The notes beneath the pieces were generated by a model. It did no database searches, was not told where the DNA came from, and was given only the letters and a program-made list of their open reading frames with translations. The translations under genes were made by a program, and so were the position numbers. Positions 27,154-35,836 of a stretch of 64,000 nt of DNA are shown here, in pieces. Every line of letters begins with the position of its first letter. Within the stretch, counting starts at the first letter, position 1. This DNA is from Bacteroidaceae bacterium (GTDB lineage: Bacteria > Bacteroidota > Bacteroidia > Bacteroidales > Bacteroidaceae), in the NCBI GenBank assembly GCA_017650105.1, contig JAGCFO010000026.1:119894-183893 (forward strand). The letters are read 5' to 3'.

Positions 27154-29613
27154 ATGAAAAAGATAAATCTTCAGTGGTTATATATCCTCCTTGTACTGTT
27201 ACCTTTCGGCCTGTGGTCGTGCGAGGAAGAAAACGAACCTGATCAGAATAACGAATTTGAACGGGAAGTAGAGGTTAACACCGAGACTACAAAAGGAAAA
27301 ATAGTTATCAATGAAAGCTATGTCCCTATTGATTGGGAAAAAAGCACCTCTAAAGTCATTTCCGGTAATGATAAAAGCGGCCATTTCGAGTTGCAGATGG
27401 ACAAGTCAGCCGCAGAACAGATTCGTAGAGGATCGTTGATCACGATCGATGTGGATTCGGGTATTCTTCTGCGTAAGGTGACTTCCTGTAAAAGAGAAGG
27501 TGACAAGGTTATCATTGAATCCATGGCAGGCAGTTTGGCCGAATTGATAGGTGACAGCGAGTTTGAGATTATCCTTGGTGATACATCTGCAATTAGTTTT
27601 GATAATACAAAAAACTTTGAAGATATTCCTGTTTATAACCCAGAGGATGAAGAAGGGGACGAGTATGACCCGAATGAAGCACCGCAAGCTCCAGTGACCC
27701 GTGCAGAAGTAAAGAAAGATTTGCCCAAGCTTTACCCATCAGAAGTTCGCTATAAGGATGAGAACGGGAAATGGGTAAAAAGGAAGTTAGACGCCACGAC
27801 AAGAGGTACTTCAGAATACACCTTAATTAATTGGTCCATCGAAAAATCTTTTAGATGGGATCCTATTGGTGATGATATTGATGAAGTAAGTAAACATTCA
27901 GATAAAAGGAGTTCTATAAAGAAAAGCGGTGGATTGGAATTTACATTGGGGGCGGGATTCTCTGCCGCCGGTTCGTTGGAAGTGAAAGGACTTGAAGGAT
28001 TAAATAAAGTGGGCATAACAGATGTATATGACGCTTATGATGAAGGACGATTGAAGGTTACTCCTATGCTGACAACAAAGTTAACTATTGATGCAAACTT
28101 AGCGGCATTCTTGGAAGTATCTAAAACATTCGAACCAGAGGAGCCATATGAAATAATACCTCAAATTAACTTGGCACATATAATGGTTCCCATTGTACCC
28201 CCATTGATGCTCGATATTACACCAGCGGTTGGCGTGGATTTTAATCCGTCGTTGACTATTTCCGGTAAGGCTGAATTTGGTGCGCATGCACATGTGGAAA
28301 TCCCGGAGAAAGTTGGATTTACATATGATTCTAAAAAATCCGGGAGACAAGCATTTTCAAACAAAAGTAAGAAAGCCCATATTGAGGTTACTTATCCAGA
28401 TGCTCCATATGCCGCTTTGACAGGTTCTGCTGATTTGGGATTGGAATTTGATCCCTGGTTCGCTTTGTTGGTTTACGGATTGGTCGGACCAAAAATTGTC
28501 ATCGGTCCTGATTTGCATGTCAAAGCTGCTGGTGCTGTTTCAACGGATGCTGTTTCGAGAAAAATATCTGCGGATATCGGGCTGTTTTTAAAACTTGGTT
28601 TTGATTATAAAGCGGACGAGATTATGACAGATCCGATACCAATTTCGCCAGCGGTATCTCTATTCTCTTCACCATCTGACCTGGTATGCGAAACAGATGA
28701 AGACAAGGTGCTTGTCGGTGATGAGAATGAATTGGAATTCGTGGTTTATGACAACCTGTTTGGCGTTTCATATCCCACTAAAGTGCCATTTTCTCTCTTT
28801 AATGATAATATTTATCTAAAAGCATCTGATGGAGATGTCCTGATACCTGTTTCGTATCATGACTATGAACAATCATCTACAAATAAGTTGATGGTAGAGA
28901 CAAAAGATGGAAGGGCGAAAGTGAAGTGGAAACCTTCCGACAAATCCAGTACATTGGATGTGCGAATGTATCAACCACCAAGCAATATCTTGACAAATAT
29001 GACTTTAAAACCAAACAATTCTCCCGATGGTTTAAAGGCTATTGATTTGGGAACAAGCGTATTGTGGGCTAGTTATAATGTAGGTGCTAAGAACGAGGGC
29101 GAGATAGGTGGCTTGTATGGCTGGGGAGATGCTTATGGAATGTATCTATACCAAGGAGCAGAAGATTCTGAAAAGTATGGAGGATATAAGTCGGATTGGC
29201 AGCGATACTATGGTGGAAAGAAACCGAAGAAAAATATCTCGGGTACCGAATATGATATCGCCAGAACAGAATGGGGCGGTGCTTGGCGAATGCCGACAGT
29301 CGATGAATGGTATGAGCTGATTACGAAATGTGATTGGAATCTTAATAGCCCTAGCTTTGCCGAAGTAAAAGGAAATGGCAATACGATGTTGCTTCCATGT
29401 GCAGGCGCTCGTATAGGAACCAATTATATGACCTATGACAAATTGTGGCCCAGCTGGGATTACTGGTCTGCGAACATAGATGGAAAGGACAAGGATAATG
29501 CAAATTACATGTTTTTTGTTTTTGATGACAAATCCCATCATAAGCCTCAGATAGGTTCCTCTCCTCGCTATTATGGTCAGTCTGTTCGGCCAGTGAAGGA
29601 TAAGAAAAAATAG
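27154..29613 (+). CDS. Large surface lipoprotein with C-terminal FISUMP-like domain
   Basis: The product is 819 residues. Lipobox GLWSC (Cys23) is followed by EEENE, an acidic patch of the kind that marks surface-exported lipoproteins in Bacteroidetes. Residues about 40-180 form a small beta domain, then an acidic linker. Residues about 220-520 are a beta-rich domain with many hydrophobic strands ('LMLDITPAVGVDFNPSLTISG'). Residues 625-815 resemble the FISUMP (Fibrobacter major paralogous) domain: 'AIDLGTSVLWASYNVGA', 'WRMPTVDEWYELI', 'YDKLWPSWDYWSANI', 'SVRPVKD'. It is the last gene of the block and is followed by a strong terminator. The function of the FISUMP domain is unknown; it resembles C-type-lectin or sulfatase-modifying-factor folds, so ligand binding is possible. 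Confidence 0.82.
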   Translation: MKKINLQWLYILLVLLPFGLWSCEEENEPDQNNEFEREVEVNTETTKGKIVINESYVPIDWEKSTSKVISGNDKSGHFELQMDKSAAEQIRRGSLITIDVDSGILLRKVTSCKREGDKVIIESMAGSLAELIGDSEFEIILGDTSAISFDNTKNFEDIPVYNPEDEEGDEYDPNEAPQAPVTRAEVKKDLPKLYPSEVRYKDENGKWVKRKLDATTRGTSEYTLINWSIEKSFRWDPIGDDIDEVSKHSDKRSSIKKSGGLEFTLGAGFSAAGSLEVKGLEGLNKVGITDVYDAYDEGRLKVTPMLTTKLTIDANLAAFLEVSKTFEPEEPYEIIPQINLAHIMVPIVPPLMLDITPAVGVDFNPSLTISGKAEFGAHAHVEIPEKVGFTYDSKKSGRQAFSNKSKKAHIEVTYPDAPYAALTGSADLGLEFDPWFALLVYGLVGPKIVIGPDLHVKAAGAVSTDAVSRKISADIGLFLKLGFDYKADEIMTDPIPISPAVSLFSSPSDLVCETDEDKVLVGDENELEFVVYDNLFGVSYPTKVPFSLFNDNIYLKASDGDVLIPVSYHDYEQSSTNKLMVETKDGRAKVKWKPSDKSSTLDVRMYQPPSNILTNMTLKPNNSPDGLKAIDLGTSVLWASYNVGAKNEGEIGGLYGWGDAYGMYLYQGAEDSEKYGGYKSDWQRYYGGKKPKKNISGTEYDIARTEWGGAWRMPTVDEWYELITKCDWNLNSPSFAEVKGNGNTMLLPCAGARIGTNYMTYDKLWPSWDYWSANIDGKDKDNANYMFFVFDDKSHHKPQIGSSPRYYGQSVRPVKDKKK

Positions 29614-29663
29614 TAGTGCTGAGCCCTTCTCAATAAGTCTGTAGAGTCTATTGTTTTATACTT

Positions 29664-29698
29664 CATCTCCCCTTCTTGCCAAGAGGGGAGATGTTTTT
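29664..29698 (+). terminator. Rho-independent terminator of the giant-protein block
   Basis: CATCTCCCC (29664-29672) pairs perfectly with GGGGAGATG (29685-29693), followed at once by TTTTTT. It lies 50 bp after the FISUMP lipoprotein stop and marks the end of the transcription unit. Confidence 0.88.
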
Positions 29699-29876
29699 TA
29701 TTCTGTGTCGAGGTGAGGAAGTAGGGTATAGGTGCCTGTGAGCATGGAGCTGGGAACAAACGTATTGAGGCGAATGAAGATGTGGCGTTTCCTGGCTTTT
29801 GTGCTCCTTGTGGCGGCTGTTTGCTGTGGTGCAGGAGGATGGCGATGGCAGCTTGGAGAAGAAAATAGTGTGAGAA

Positions 29877-29909
29877 TTTGCATTATTATGCTTTCTTTTT
29901 GTAATTTTG
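29877..29909 (+). promoter_or_regulatory. Bacteroidetes -33/-7 promoter of the redox cluster
   Basis: TTTG (29877-29880) is followed after a 21-bp spacer by TAATTTTG (29902-29909), matching the TTTG / TAnnTTTG pair. Transcription should begin near 29916, leaving a leader of about 30 bases before the ATG at 29945. Confidence 0.78.
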
Positions 29910-29944
29910 TCGCCGAAAAAAACGAACTAAACTAAAATAGAACA

Positions 29945-30433
29945 ATGAAAAAGCTGCTGATTACTGCTCTGTTGGCATTCACGGCTGCTGTGAGTACGGC
30001 CTCTGCTCAGTTACCTGCGGTCACTCTGAAAACGATGGATGGAAAAACTGTGCGTACCGACACCCTGTCGAACAACGGCAAACCTTTCATAATCGATTTT
30101 TTTGCCACTTGGTGTAAGCCCTGTAACAGAGAGCTTGATGCCATTGCAGAAGTGTATGACGAGTGGCAGGAAGAAACGGGAGTGAAAATCTTTATCATCT
30201 CCATCGATCAGGCACAGAACATAAATAAGGTGAAGCCATTGGTGAACAGTCACGGATGGAAGTATGATGTGCTACTCGATCCTAACGGTGACCTGAAACG
30301 TGCCCTTGGCATTCAGATGATTCCGTTTGTGTTTGTCTGTGACGGACAAGGAAAGATTGTATATAAGCACAATGGCTATACCGATGGTGCAGAGATAGAA
30401 CTGATAGAAAAAGTACGCGAACTGATAAAGTAA
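29945..30433 (+). CDS. TlpA-like periplasmic thioredoxin
   Basis: The product is 162 residues. Residues 1-22 form a signal peptide (cut near 'ASAQL'). The thioredoxin fold carries the active site W56-C-K-P-C60 and the expected cis-proline at Pro127 ('QMIPFVFV'). The family contains thiol-disulfide reductases or oxidoreductases of the envelope, usually reducing specific client disulfides. It is the first gene after the promoter at 29877-29909. Two later proteins of the cluster carry their own CxxC motifs, so it may maintain their redox state; that is inference. The length is normal for the family. Confidence 0.88.
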   Translation: MKKLLITALLAFTAAVSTASAQLPAVTLKTMDGKTVRTDTLSNNGKPFIIDFFATWCKPCNRELDAIAEVYDEWQEETGVKIFIISIDQAQNINKVKPLVNSHGWKYDVLLDPNGDLKRALGIQMIPFVFVCDGQGKIVYKHNGYTDGAEIELIEKVRELIK

Positions 30434-30486
30434 ACCAATGTGCGTTTGACGCTTTTTTGATCCCGTTGAACTCACGTTAAACAACG

Positions 30487-32139
30487 ATGAAGAAAAAACT
30501 ATTGACAGTCTCTGTTATGTGCCTGTCGCTACTTTCTTCTTTCGCTCAAGAGCAGAAGGGGATTGCCTTTTCTGGAAGCATCCAGAGCGATATGCTGATT
30601 CCCCAGGACGATGAGAGGACAGGAGCCGTGAAGACAGAGCCTTTTCTCAACAACACCTACGCAGACCTGCAGTTGATGAGCAGATTTGTGGATGGAGGGG
30701 CAAGACTGGAGTATCTGGAGCACCCGCTGCCTGGCTTTGAGAATGATTTCAAGGGTTGGGGTGTACCCAACTTTTGGGCAAAGGGTAAACTCGGTAACAA
30801 TGAACTCACCCTGGGCACCTTCTACGAGCAGTTTGGCTCGGGATTCATCCTGCGTACCTATGAGGAGCGGTCGTTGGGCATAGACAACTCTCTGCTCGGT
30901 GGCCGACTGCTGCTGAAGCCTGCTGCTGGCGTTGTGCTGAAGGTACTCTCAGGTAAGCAGCGCAGATATTGGGACTGGAACGAGTCGCTCATCAGCGGTG
31001 CCGATGCCGAAGTGAGCATCGACCAATGGATTCCCGCCATGCAACAGTCAGGGACGGTGCTAACCTTCGGTGGCTCATGGGTCAACAAGTATGAGAATAA
31101 CAAAGACAAGGTGTTCGTGGATAATACGCACTATATTCATTTCCCCAAGTTTGTGAATTCGTGGGATGTACGTGCCAATTTGAACTACAGTGCTTGGAAC
31201 ATCCTTGCCGAATATGCACAGAAGACTGCCGACCCTTCGTTTGCCAATGGCTATGTCTTCGAAAACGGTTCGGTGGCCATGCTCTCAGGCTCCTATTCTG
31301 ACAATGGACTTAGCGTCCTGTTGCAGGCTAAACGTTCGGAAAACATGTCGTCGAAGAGTAAGAATGTGGTGGGTATTTCCTCGTCTATCAACCATCTGCC
31401 TGCATTCACGCAGGATCAAACTTACGCACTCGCTGCCCTCTATCCATACGCCACTCAACTGGCTGACGGCGAGTGGGCTTATCAGGCAGAGTTAGGCTAT
31501 AATTTCAAGCGGAACACAACTTTGGGCGGTAAGTACGGCATGCTTGTGAAGGTTAACTACAGTTATGTGCGTGGTATCCCGCATGAGTTCAAAGACGGCG
31601 TTGAGCGTCGCAGACTTGCCGGCATGACATTTGTCGATTACGATTCGCCCTTCTTCAAGTGGGGTGATGAAACTTATTACCAGGATTTTGATATTCAGCT
31701 GTCTCGTCGCATGAACCGCGACTTCCGCCTGAACCTGATGTATATGAACCAGCGGTACAATAAGACCGTAGTAGAAGGGGAGGGTGGTATGATACACTCT
31801 AATATCTTCATTGCCGACGGCAAGTATCAGATCTCGAAGAAAAGCACGTTGCGCTGTGAGTTACAGTATCTTTCCACGAAGCAGGACGAGGGCGACTGGG
31901 CCTTCGGACTCATGGAACTCTCGCTTGTTCCCCATTGGATGTTCACCGTCAGCGACATGTGGAACTGCGGGGTGACAAAGACTCATTATTATCAGGGACT
32001 TGTCACCTATAACGTGGGTAGCCATCGCATCCAAGCGGGTTATGGACGCACCCGTGCAGGCTTTAACTGTTCTGGCGGTGTCTGCCGTTATGTGCCTGCA
32101 CAGAAGGGCTTTACCGTTTCATATAACTACAACTTCTGA
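30487..32139 (+). CDS. DUF6029-like outer-membrane protein
   Basis: The product is 550 residues with a signal peptide ending near 'SSFAQE'. Motifs such as 'GTFYEQFGSGFILRTYEERSLGIDN' and 'GGRLLLKPAAGVVLKVLSGKQRRYWDW', with a barrel-like alternation throughout and an end in 'GFTVSYNYNF', match what I know as DUF6029, a Bacteroidetes outer-membrane family of unknown function. Close to the C-terminus is a Cys pair, 'NCSGGVC'. It starts 53 bp after the thioredoxin gene and ends 6 bp before the Omp28-like gene. It is probably the outer-membrane component of this cluster. Transport substrate unknown. Confidence 0.8.
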   Translation: MKKKLLTVSVMCLSLLSSFAQEQKGIAFSGSIQSDMLIPQDDERTGAVKTEPFLNNTYADLQLMSRFVDGGARLEYLEHPLPGFENDFKGWGVPNFWAKGKLGNNELTLGTFYEQFGSGFILRTYEERSLGIDNSLLGGRLLLKPAAGVVLKVLSGKQRRYWDWNESLISGADAEVSIDQWIPAMQQSGTVLTFGGSWVNKYENNKDKVFVDNTHYIHFPKFVNSWDVRANLNYSAWNILAEYAQKTADPSFANGYVFENGSVAMLSGSYSDNGLSVLLQAKRSENMSSKSKNVVGISSSINHLPAFTQDQTYALAALYPYATQLADGEWAYQAELGYNFKRNTTLGGKYGMLVKVNYSYVRGIPHEFKDGVERRRLAGMTFVDYDSPFFKWGDETYYQDFDIQLSRRMNRDFRLNLMYMNQRYNKTVVEGEGGMIHSNIFIADGKYQISKKSTLRCELQYLSTKQDEGDWAFGLMELSLVPHWMFTVSDMWNCGVTKTHYYQGLVTYNVGSHRIQAGYGRTRAGFNCSGGVCRYVPAQKGFTVSYNYNF

Positions 32140-32145
32140 CGCGAC

Positions 32146-32934
32146 ATGAGAAAGATACTATATATTACCCTTGCGACTTTCTGTTTGATAGCGTGTGATA
32201 ACATCGCCGAGGAGGACCGTCTTATTTATGAGCCTCTTCCCGAGGTGAACCGTAGTGTCCTCATAGAGGATTTCACAGGTCAGCGTTGTGTGAACTGCCC
32301 GAATGCAGCCGACGAAATTCACAATCTTCAAGAAGAGTATGGCGAGGATGTCATCGTTGCTGTGGGCATTCATGGTGGGCCGATGGCTGTCTATCCCAAT
32401 CCCGAAAGGGGGATAGTCGGACTTGCCACAGAAATCGGTGAGAAGTATAATGAATACTGGAAGGTGGAGCAGTGGCCGATGGGTATGGTGAACCGTGGCG
32501 GTGTTTGTTCCTATACCGACTGGAAGGCCAAGGTGCACGAGGAGTTGCAGAAGAAAGCTCCTGTGGATATTTCGCTAAGTAATGAAATGCCCGATGCTGA
32601 CGGCCATATCCGTGTGGCTGCGTCCGTTCAAGGCGTAAGAGGTGTCACCACAGGAAAACTGCAGATATGGATGGTGGAGGACAATGTCACGGCCATCCAG
32701 TTGATGCCTGATGGCACCGCCAATCAGAGTTATGTCCACCAGCACGTGTTTCGTGCCGCCGTCAATGGCGAGTGGGGTGAGGACATTACCGTGGAAGAAG
32801 GGGAGAGCATTGTTGTTTCCGAGACCATCACTATCCCTGCCGACTGGAAACGCGAGAACCTCTCGTTGGTGGCCTTCGTCTATAACGACCAAGGTGTGCA
32901 GCAAGTGACGCGCTCCTCACTAAAAAATGAATAA
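32146..32934 (+). CDS. Omp28-family lipoprotein with CxxC
   Basis: The product is 262 residues. Lipobox LIAC places the lipidated Cys at 17. The domain starts with 'VLIEDFTGQRCVNCPNAADEIHNLQ', which resembles a thioredoxin active-site helix with C48-V-N-C51 and is characteristic of Omp28-related proteins. The C-terminal half is a beta-sandwich ('LQIWMVEDNVTAIQLMPDG'). Omp28 of Porphyromonas gingivalis is a surface protein; the family function is unsettled, with adhesin and redox roles both considered. The gene is 6 bp after the DUF6029-like gene. The acidic patch after Cys17 (DNIAEED) fits surface export. Confidence 0.85.
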   Translation: MRKILYITLATFCLIACDNIAEEDRLIYEPLPEVNRSVLIEDFTGQRCVNCPNAADEIHNLQEEYGEDVIVAVGIHGGPMAVYPNPERGIVGLATEIGEKYNEYWKVEQWPMGMVNRGGVCSYTDWKAKVHEELQKKAPVDISLSNEMPDADGHIRVAASVQGVRGVTTGKLQIWMVEDNVTAIQLMPDGTANQSYVHQHVFRAAVNGEWGEDITVEEGESIVVSETITIPADWKRENLSLVAFVYNDQGVQQVTRSSLKNE

Positions 32935-32956
32935 TAGAACATACAATATATTTCTT

Positions 32957-33580
32957 ATGAAGAAGTTATTTGCGTTTTCAATCATGCTGATGCTTGTACT
33001 CCATGCGGCAGCGCAGAAGTTTGAGTTCAAGTACAAGGGAGACGTCTGCCCCAACGGCTCAACGCTCGTCATTAATGCCGAGATGGATATCTTCGGAGAG
33101 TTAGCTTGCGAGACTAACCCCGCCTCCAATCCAGACGATGGTCTTCTCATCGTGGCTAGGAATGGTGGCTATATAAGTGGTACGGCTCATCTGACCATCT
33201 TGGAGCATACCTTCAAGGCCAAGACCGTTCAGTGGTGTATGAGCGATGCCTGTGTGCCTATGAAGGATGTCAGTGAACTCGATAAAACCTTTGGAGGGAC
33301 ATCCATCCGCATGATGTTCGATGCCTTTACCATCCGTCAGGAGGGTTATCTTCTGGCTAAGCTTGATGTGACCGTAGGTGATGAGACCCAGACATTGTAT
33401 ATCGAGTTTTCCAATGGCGAACACTCAGGCATCAGATCTTTGCTTGCTGACGAGGACGTTGCCGATGTTTACGACCTCAATGGCCGCCTGGTAATGGCTG
33501 AGGCTGACGCTGCTGCCCGCCGGATACTTCCTTCAGGGGCCTATGTCATAAAGAACAGACTATATTTTATTAAACACTAA
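32957..33580 (+). CDS. Small secreted cysteine-containing protein with T9SS-like tail
   Basis: The product is 207 residues from the ATG at 32957 (MKKLFAFSIMLMLVLHAAAQ). An ATG at 32927 would overlap the previous gene by 8 bp and place polar residues before the signal, so I prefer the later one. The mature domain has four cysteines ('DVCPNG', 'LACETN', 'WCMSDACVPM') that could form disulfides. The C-terminus 'VYDLNGRLVM...LPSGAYVIKNRLYFIKH' resembles a T9SS sorting tail. It is 11 bp upstream of the larger Omp28-like protein. No family recognised; it may be a client of the neighbouring thioredoxin-like proteins. Confidence 0.75.
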   Translation: MKKLFAFSIMLMLVLHAAAQKFEFKYKGDVCPNGSTLVINAEMDIFGELACETNPASNPDDGLLIVARNGGYISGTAHLTILEHTFKAKTVQWCMSDACVPMKDVSELDKTFGGTSIRMMFDAFTIRQEGYLLAKLDVTVGDETQTLYIEFSNGEHSGIRSLLADEDVADVYDLNGRLVMAEADAAARRILPSGAYVIKNRLYFIKH

Positions 33581-33591
33581 ACAATAGAATT

Positions 33592-35742
33592 ATGATTAAA
33601 CGACTACTTTCCGTGATGCTGTTCCTCCTTGCCGTAGGAACGCTGAGTGCTCAGGCGCCAATGCGTCTTGACTTACACAATCCCCAACAGCGCTTGACGC
33701 TGAAAAAACCAGACCCCAAAAATTTAAAGAAGGTCAATAAGCCCCACTCCTTAAAAAGGGTTATTGAGCTGGGGAGTGGCCAGGAATGGTTTGGCTATGG
33801 CAATGATGAAGTAGCTGATAACATGGGCTTGGGTATGAACTGCGACAACAGTCTTGCAATCTATATCCCATATGACAGGATAGCCGGCAAAGGCGCCACC
33901 GTCGATGGTATTCGTTTCTTGTTGTCGTCTACCAAGGCAAAGGATATTACAGCCTGGGTGGGAACAAAACTGCCGTCTCCAGAAAACTACACAAAGGGTG
34001 CCGACCTTGAAGTGAAGGAGGTGCCTCTTTCCGATGTTGTCCTCGATGGTTATACCGAGGTGGCCTTTTCCAAGAGTTACGAGATTCCCGAGGGTGGCCT
34101 CTGGGTTGGCTATTCCTTTGTTATCGAGGGTATGGAAGATATGCCTGACGATAGCGAGGTGAGCGACGATGATTTTTTTGAATGGTATATCAATGTGTAT
34201 TGGCCTTGGATGCAAGCCAATTATGACGATGCCTATCCTTTCTTCGTCTCTGATCTCGACGTGCCTATAGAAGGCTCGATGATGTTCGGCTGCAAAGCCG
34301 AGGATGACCTATATCGTCAGTATGCTGAAATTGACCCTGCGAATGCTGATTCTTATCTGAGTTATGTAGGGTGGGTTGACTATAGTCCTTATGGTTACGC
34401 CATAGCCTTGAATGCCCTCATTGGCGGTGGTAAGTTCAATAATAACGCCGTCATCGTGGATGACTTCGGGCAGCAGTTCGCTATGATCAACGAGACGGTA
34501 ACTGTCCCCGTAACCTTGACGAACAGGGGTAAGAACGGTGTCAGTGACTTGACTTACGAGGTTACCATCAACGGAGAGAAGGTCGATGAGCAGACCGTCT
34601 ACCTCAAGGCTCCCGTGGAGAAAATTTTAGGTAAGACGAGCATCGATCTGACCATCCCTACAGGCAACAAGGCTGGCGTGCAGAAATTCGTGATTACTGT
34701 TACCAAAGTGAATGGCGAGGCTAATGAGGTTGAGGCTGTTGCCAAGGGTACTATCGTCGTGCTTGCCGAGAGTGCCAAGATGAAGCCCCTTGTTGAGGAG
34801 TTTACCGGCACATGGTGTGGTTGGTGTACCCGCGGATGGGTGGCCATGGAAATGCTTACCAGGGACTTCAAGGACGATGCTGTCATCTATGCCATACACA
34901 ATAGCGACCCGATGGAGATAGACGCCTTTGTGGATGTGGTGGATACTTATGCCGACGGATTCCCCAGCCTCTCCATCAATCGTAAGCGCTTCGTCGATCC
35001 ATACTATGGCAGCACCAATTATCCTTATGATGTGAAGTTTGACGTGGAGGAATCAAAGACCGAAATCGCCCCTGCTTCTATCGCAGTGAAGGCTACATGG
35101 ACAGATGACAGCAAGACCAAGATCAACATTGAGACCGAGACAACGGTTATGTACGACGACGAAGATCCGTCAATCGCCATCGGTTACGTGCTTGTGGCCG
35201 ACGGCCTGAAGGGTACTGGCCGTGCCTGGGCACAGGCTAACTACTACGCCGGTGATACTGACATTGAACCCGATCTCCAGAAACTCGCAGGGATGGGTGA
35301 TTACATCACCGATATGGAGTACAACCATGTCGCTGTGGCCGCCTGGGGCGCCGAGCGTGGCGTGGAGGGCAGCATCAAGGGCGCCGTGAAGGCTGCCGAA
35401 CCTGTCGTCGGACATTTCGAGGCCGATCTCAACGGTTTGCTTATCGGTACCGACAGAAACAGCAGCGATCCCGACGACCATGTCACCGTGCTTGACCTTA
35501 TCAAGGATAAGAAACTGCATGTGGTAGCCTTCCTTATCAACACGACGTCCGGTGAGGTGATCAACGCCGACGAAGTGCTGCTCGACGAAGGTAATCCTTC
35601 CGGCATCAAGACCGTCAGCGATGAGACCGATGCAGCCCTTGAGTACTTCAATATTTCAGGAATGCGCATGAACGCTCCCCAGAAGGGTCTGAACATTATC
35701 CGCCTCTCCAACGGCAAAAGCGTCAAGGTTGTGGTGAAGTAA
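33592..35742 (+). CDS. Omp28-related protein with WCGWC thioredoxin motif and T9SS-like tail
   Basis: The product is 716 residues with signal peptide MIKRLLSVMLFLLAVGTLSAQ. Residues about 60-240 form a beta-rich domain found in Omp28-type cargo, followed by an Ig-like segment (about 285-390). A thioredoxin-like domain begins 'LVEEFTGTWCGWCTRGW' with W408-C-G-W-C412 and continues 'DGFPSLSINR', where a Pro occupies the cis-proline position. The last 50 residues, 'GIKTV...YFNISGMRM...GLNIIRLSNGKSVKVVVK', are a T9SS-like sorting tail. It is probably exported across the outer membrane and either released or surface attached. It is the last gene of the redox cluster and is followed by a strong hairpin. 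Confidence 0.85.
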   Translation: MIKRLLSVMLFLLAVGTLSAQAPMRLDLHNPQQRLTLKKPDPKNLKKVNKPHSLKRVIELGSGQEWFGYGNDEVADNMGLGMNCDNSLAIYIPYDRIAGKGATVDGIRFLLSSTKAKDITAWVGTKLPSPENYTKGADLEVKEVPLSDVVLDGYTEVAFSKSYEIPEGGLWVGYSFVIEGMEDMPDDSEVSDDDFFEWYINVYWPWMQANYDDAYPFFVSDLDVPIEGSMMFGCKAEDDLYRQYAEIDPANADSYLSYVGWVDYSPYGYAIALNALIGGGKFNNNAVIVDDFGQQFAMINETVTVPVTLTNRGKNGVSDLTYEVTINGEKVDEQTVYLKAPVEKILGKTSIDLTIPTGNKAGVQKFVITVTKVNGEANEVEAVAKGTIVVLAESAKMKPLVEEFTGTWCGWCTRGWVAMEMLTRDFKDDAVIYAIHNSDPMEIDAFVDVVDTYADGFPSLSINRKRFVDPYYGSTNYPYDVKFDVEESKTEIAPASIAVKATWTDDSKTKINIETETTVMYDDEDPSIAIGYVLVADGLKGTGRAWAQANYYAGDTDIEPDLQKLAGMGDYITDMEYNHVAVAAWGAERGVEGSIKGAVKAAEPVVGHFEADLNGLLIGTDRNSSDPDDHVTVLDLIKDKKLHVVAFLINTTSGEVINADEVLLDEGNPSGIKTVSDETDAALEYFNISGMRMNAPQKGLNIIRLSNGKSVKVVVK

Positions 35743-35764
35743 CCATACGCTTTCCATTCATACG

Positions 35765-35800
35765 GAAATCCCCGGCCATTCTCATGTGGCCGGGGATTTC
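35765..35800. terminator. Perfect 14-bp hairpin between convergent genes
   Basis: GAAATCCCCGGCCA (35765-35778) and TGGCCGGGGATTTC (35787-35800) form a perfect 14-bp stem with an 8-base loop. It sits between the stops of the convergent genes at 35742 and 35837 and could terminate both. Neither side has a long T-run, so it is a strong structure but an atypical intrinsic terminator. Confidence 0.7.
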
Positions 35801-35836
35801 TGCATTTATAGCTACTCCTCCAAAAAAGCAATTGTG

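Larger units (their letters stand above)
29614..29944. other. Intergenic region between giant-protein block and redox cluster
   Basis: This 331-bp gap contains the terminator at 29664-29698 and the promoter at 29877-29909. Short open frames between them on both strands show no family resemblance and overlap these signals. I see no real gene here. Confidence 0.7.

Noticed and set aside
29732..29935. Small hydrophobic plus-strand protein of 67 residues between terminator and redox cluster
   Set aside because: It overlaps the promoter at 29877-29909, has no family resemblance and ends just before the real start at 29945.
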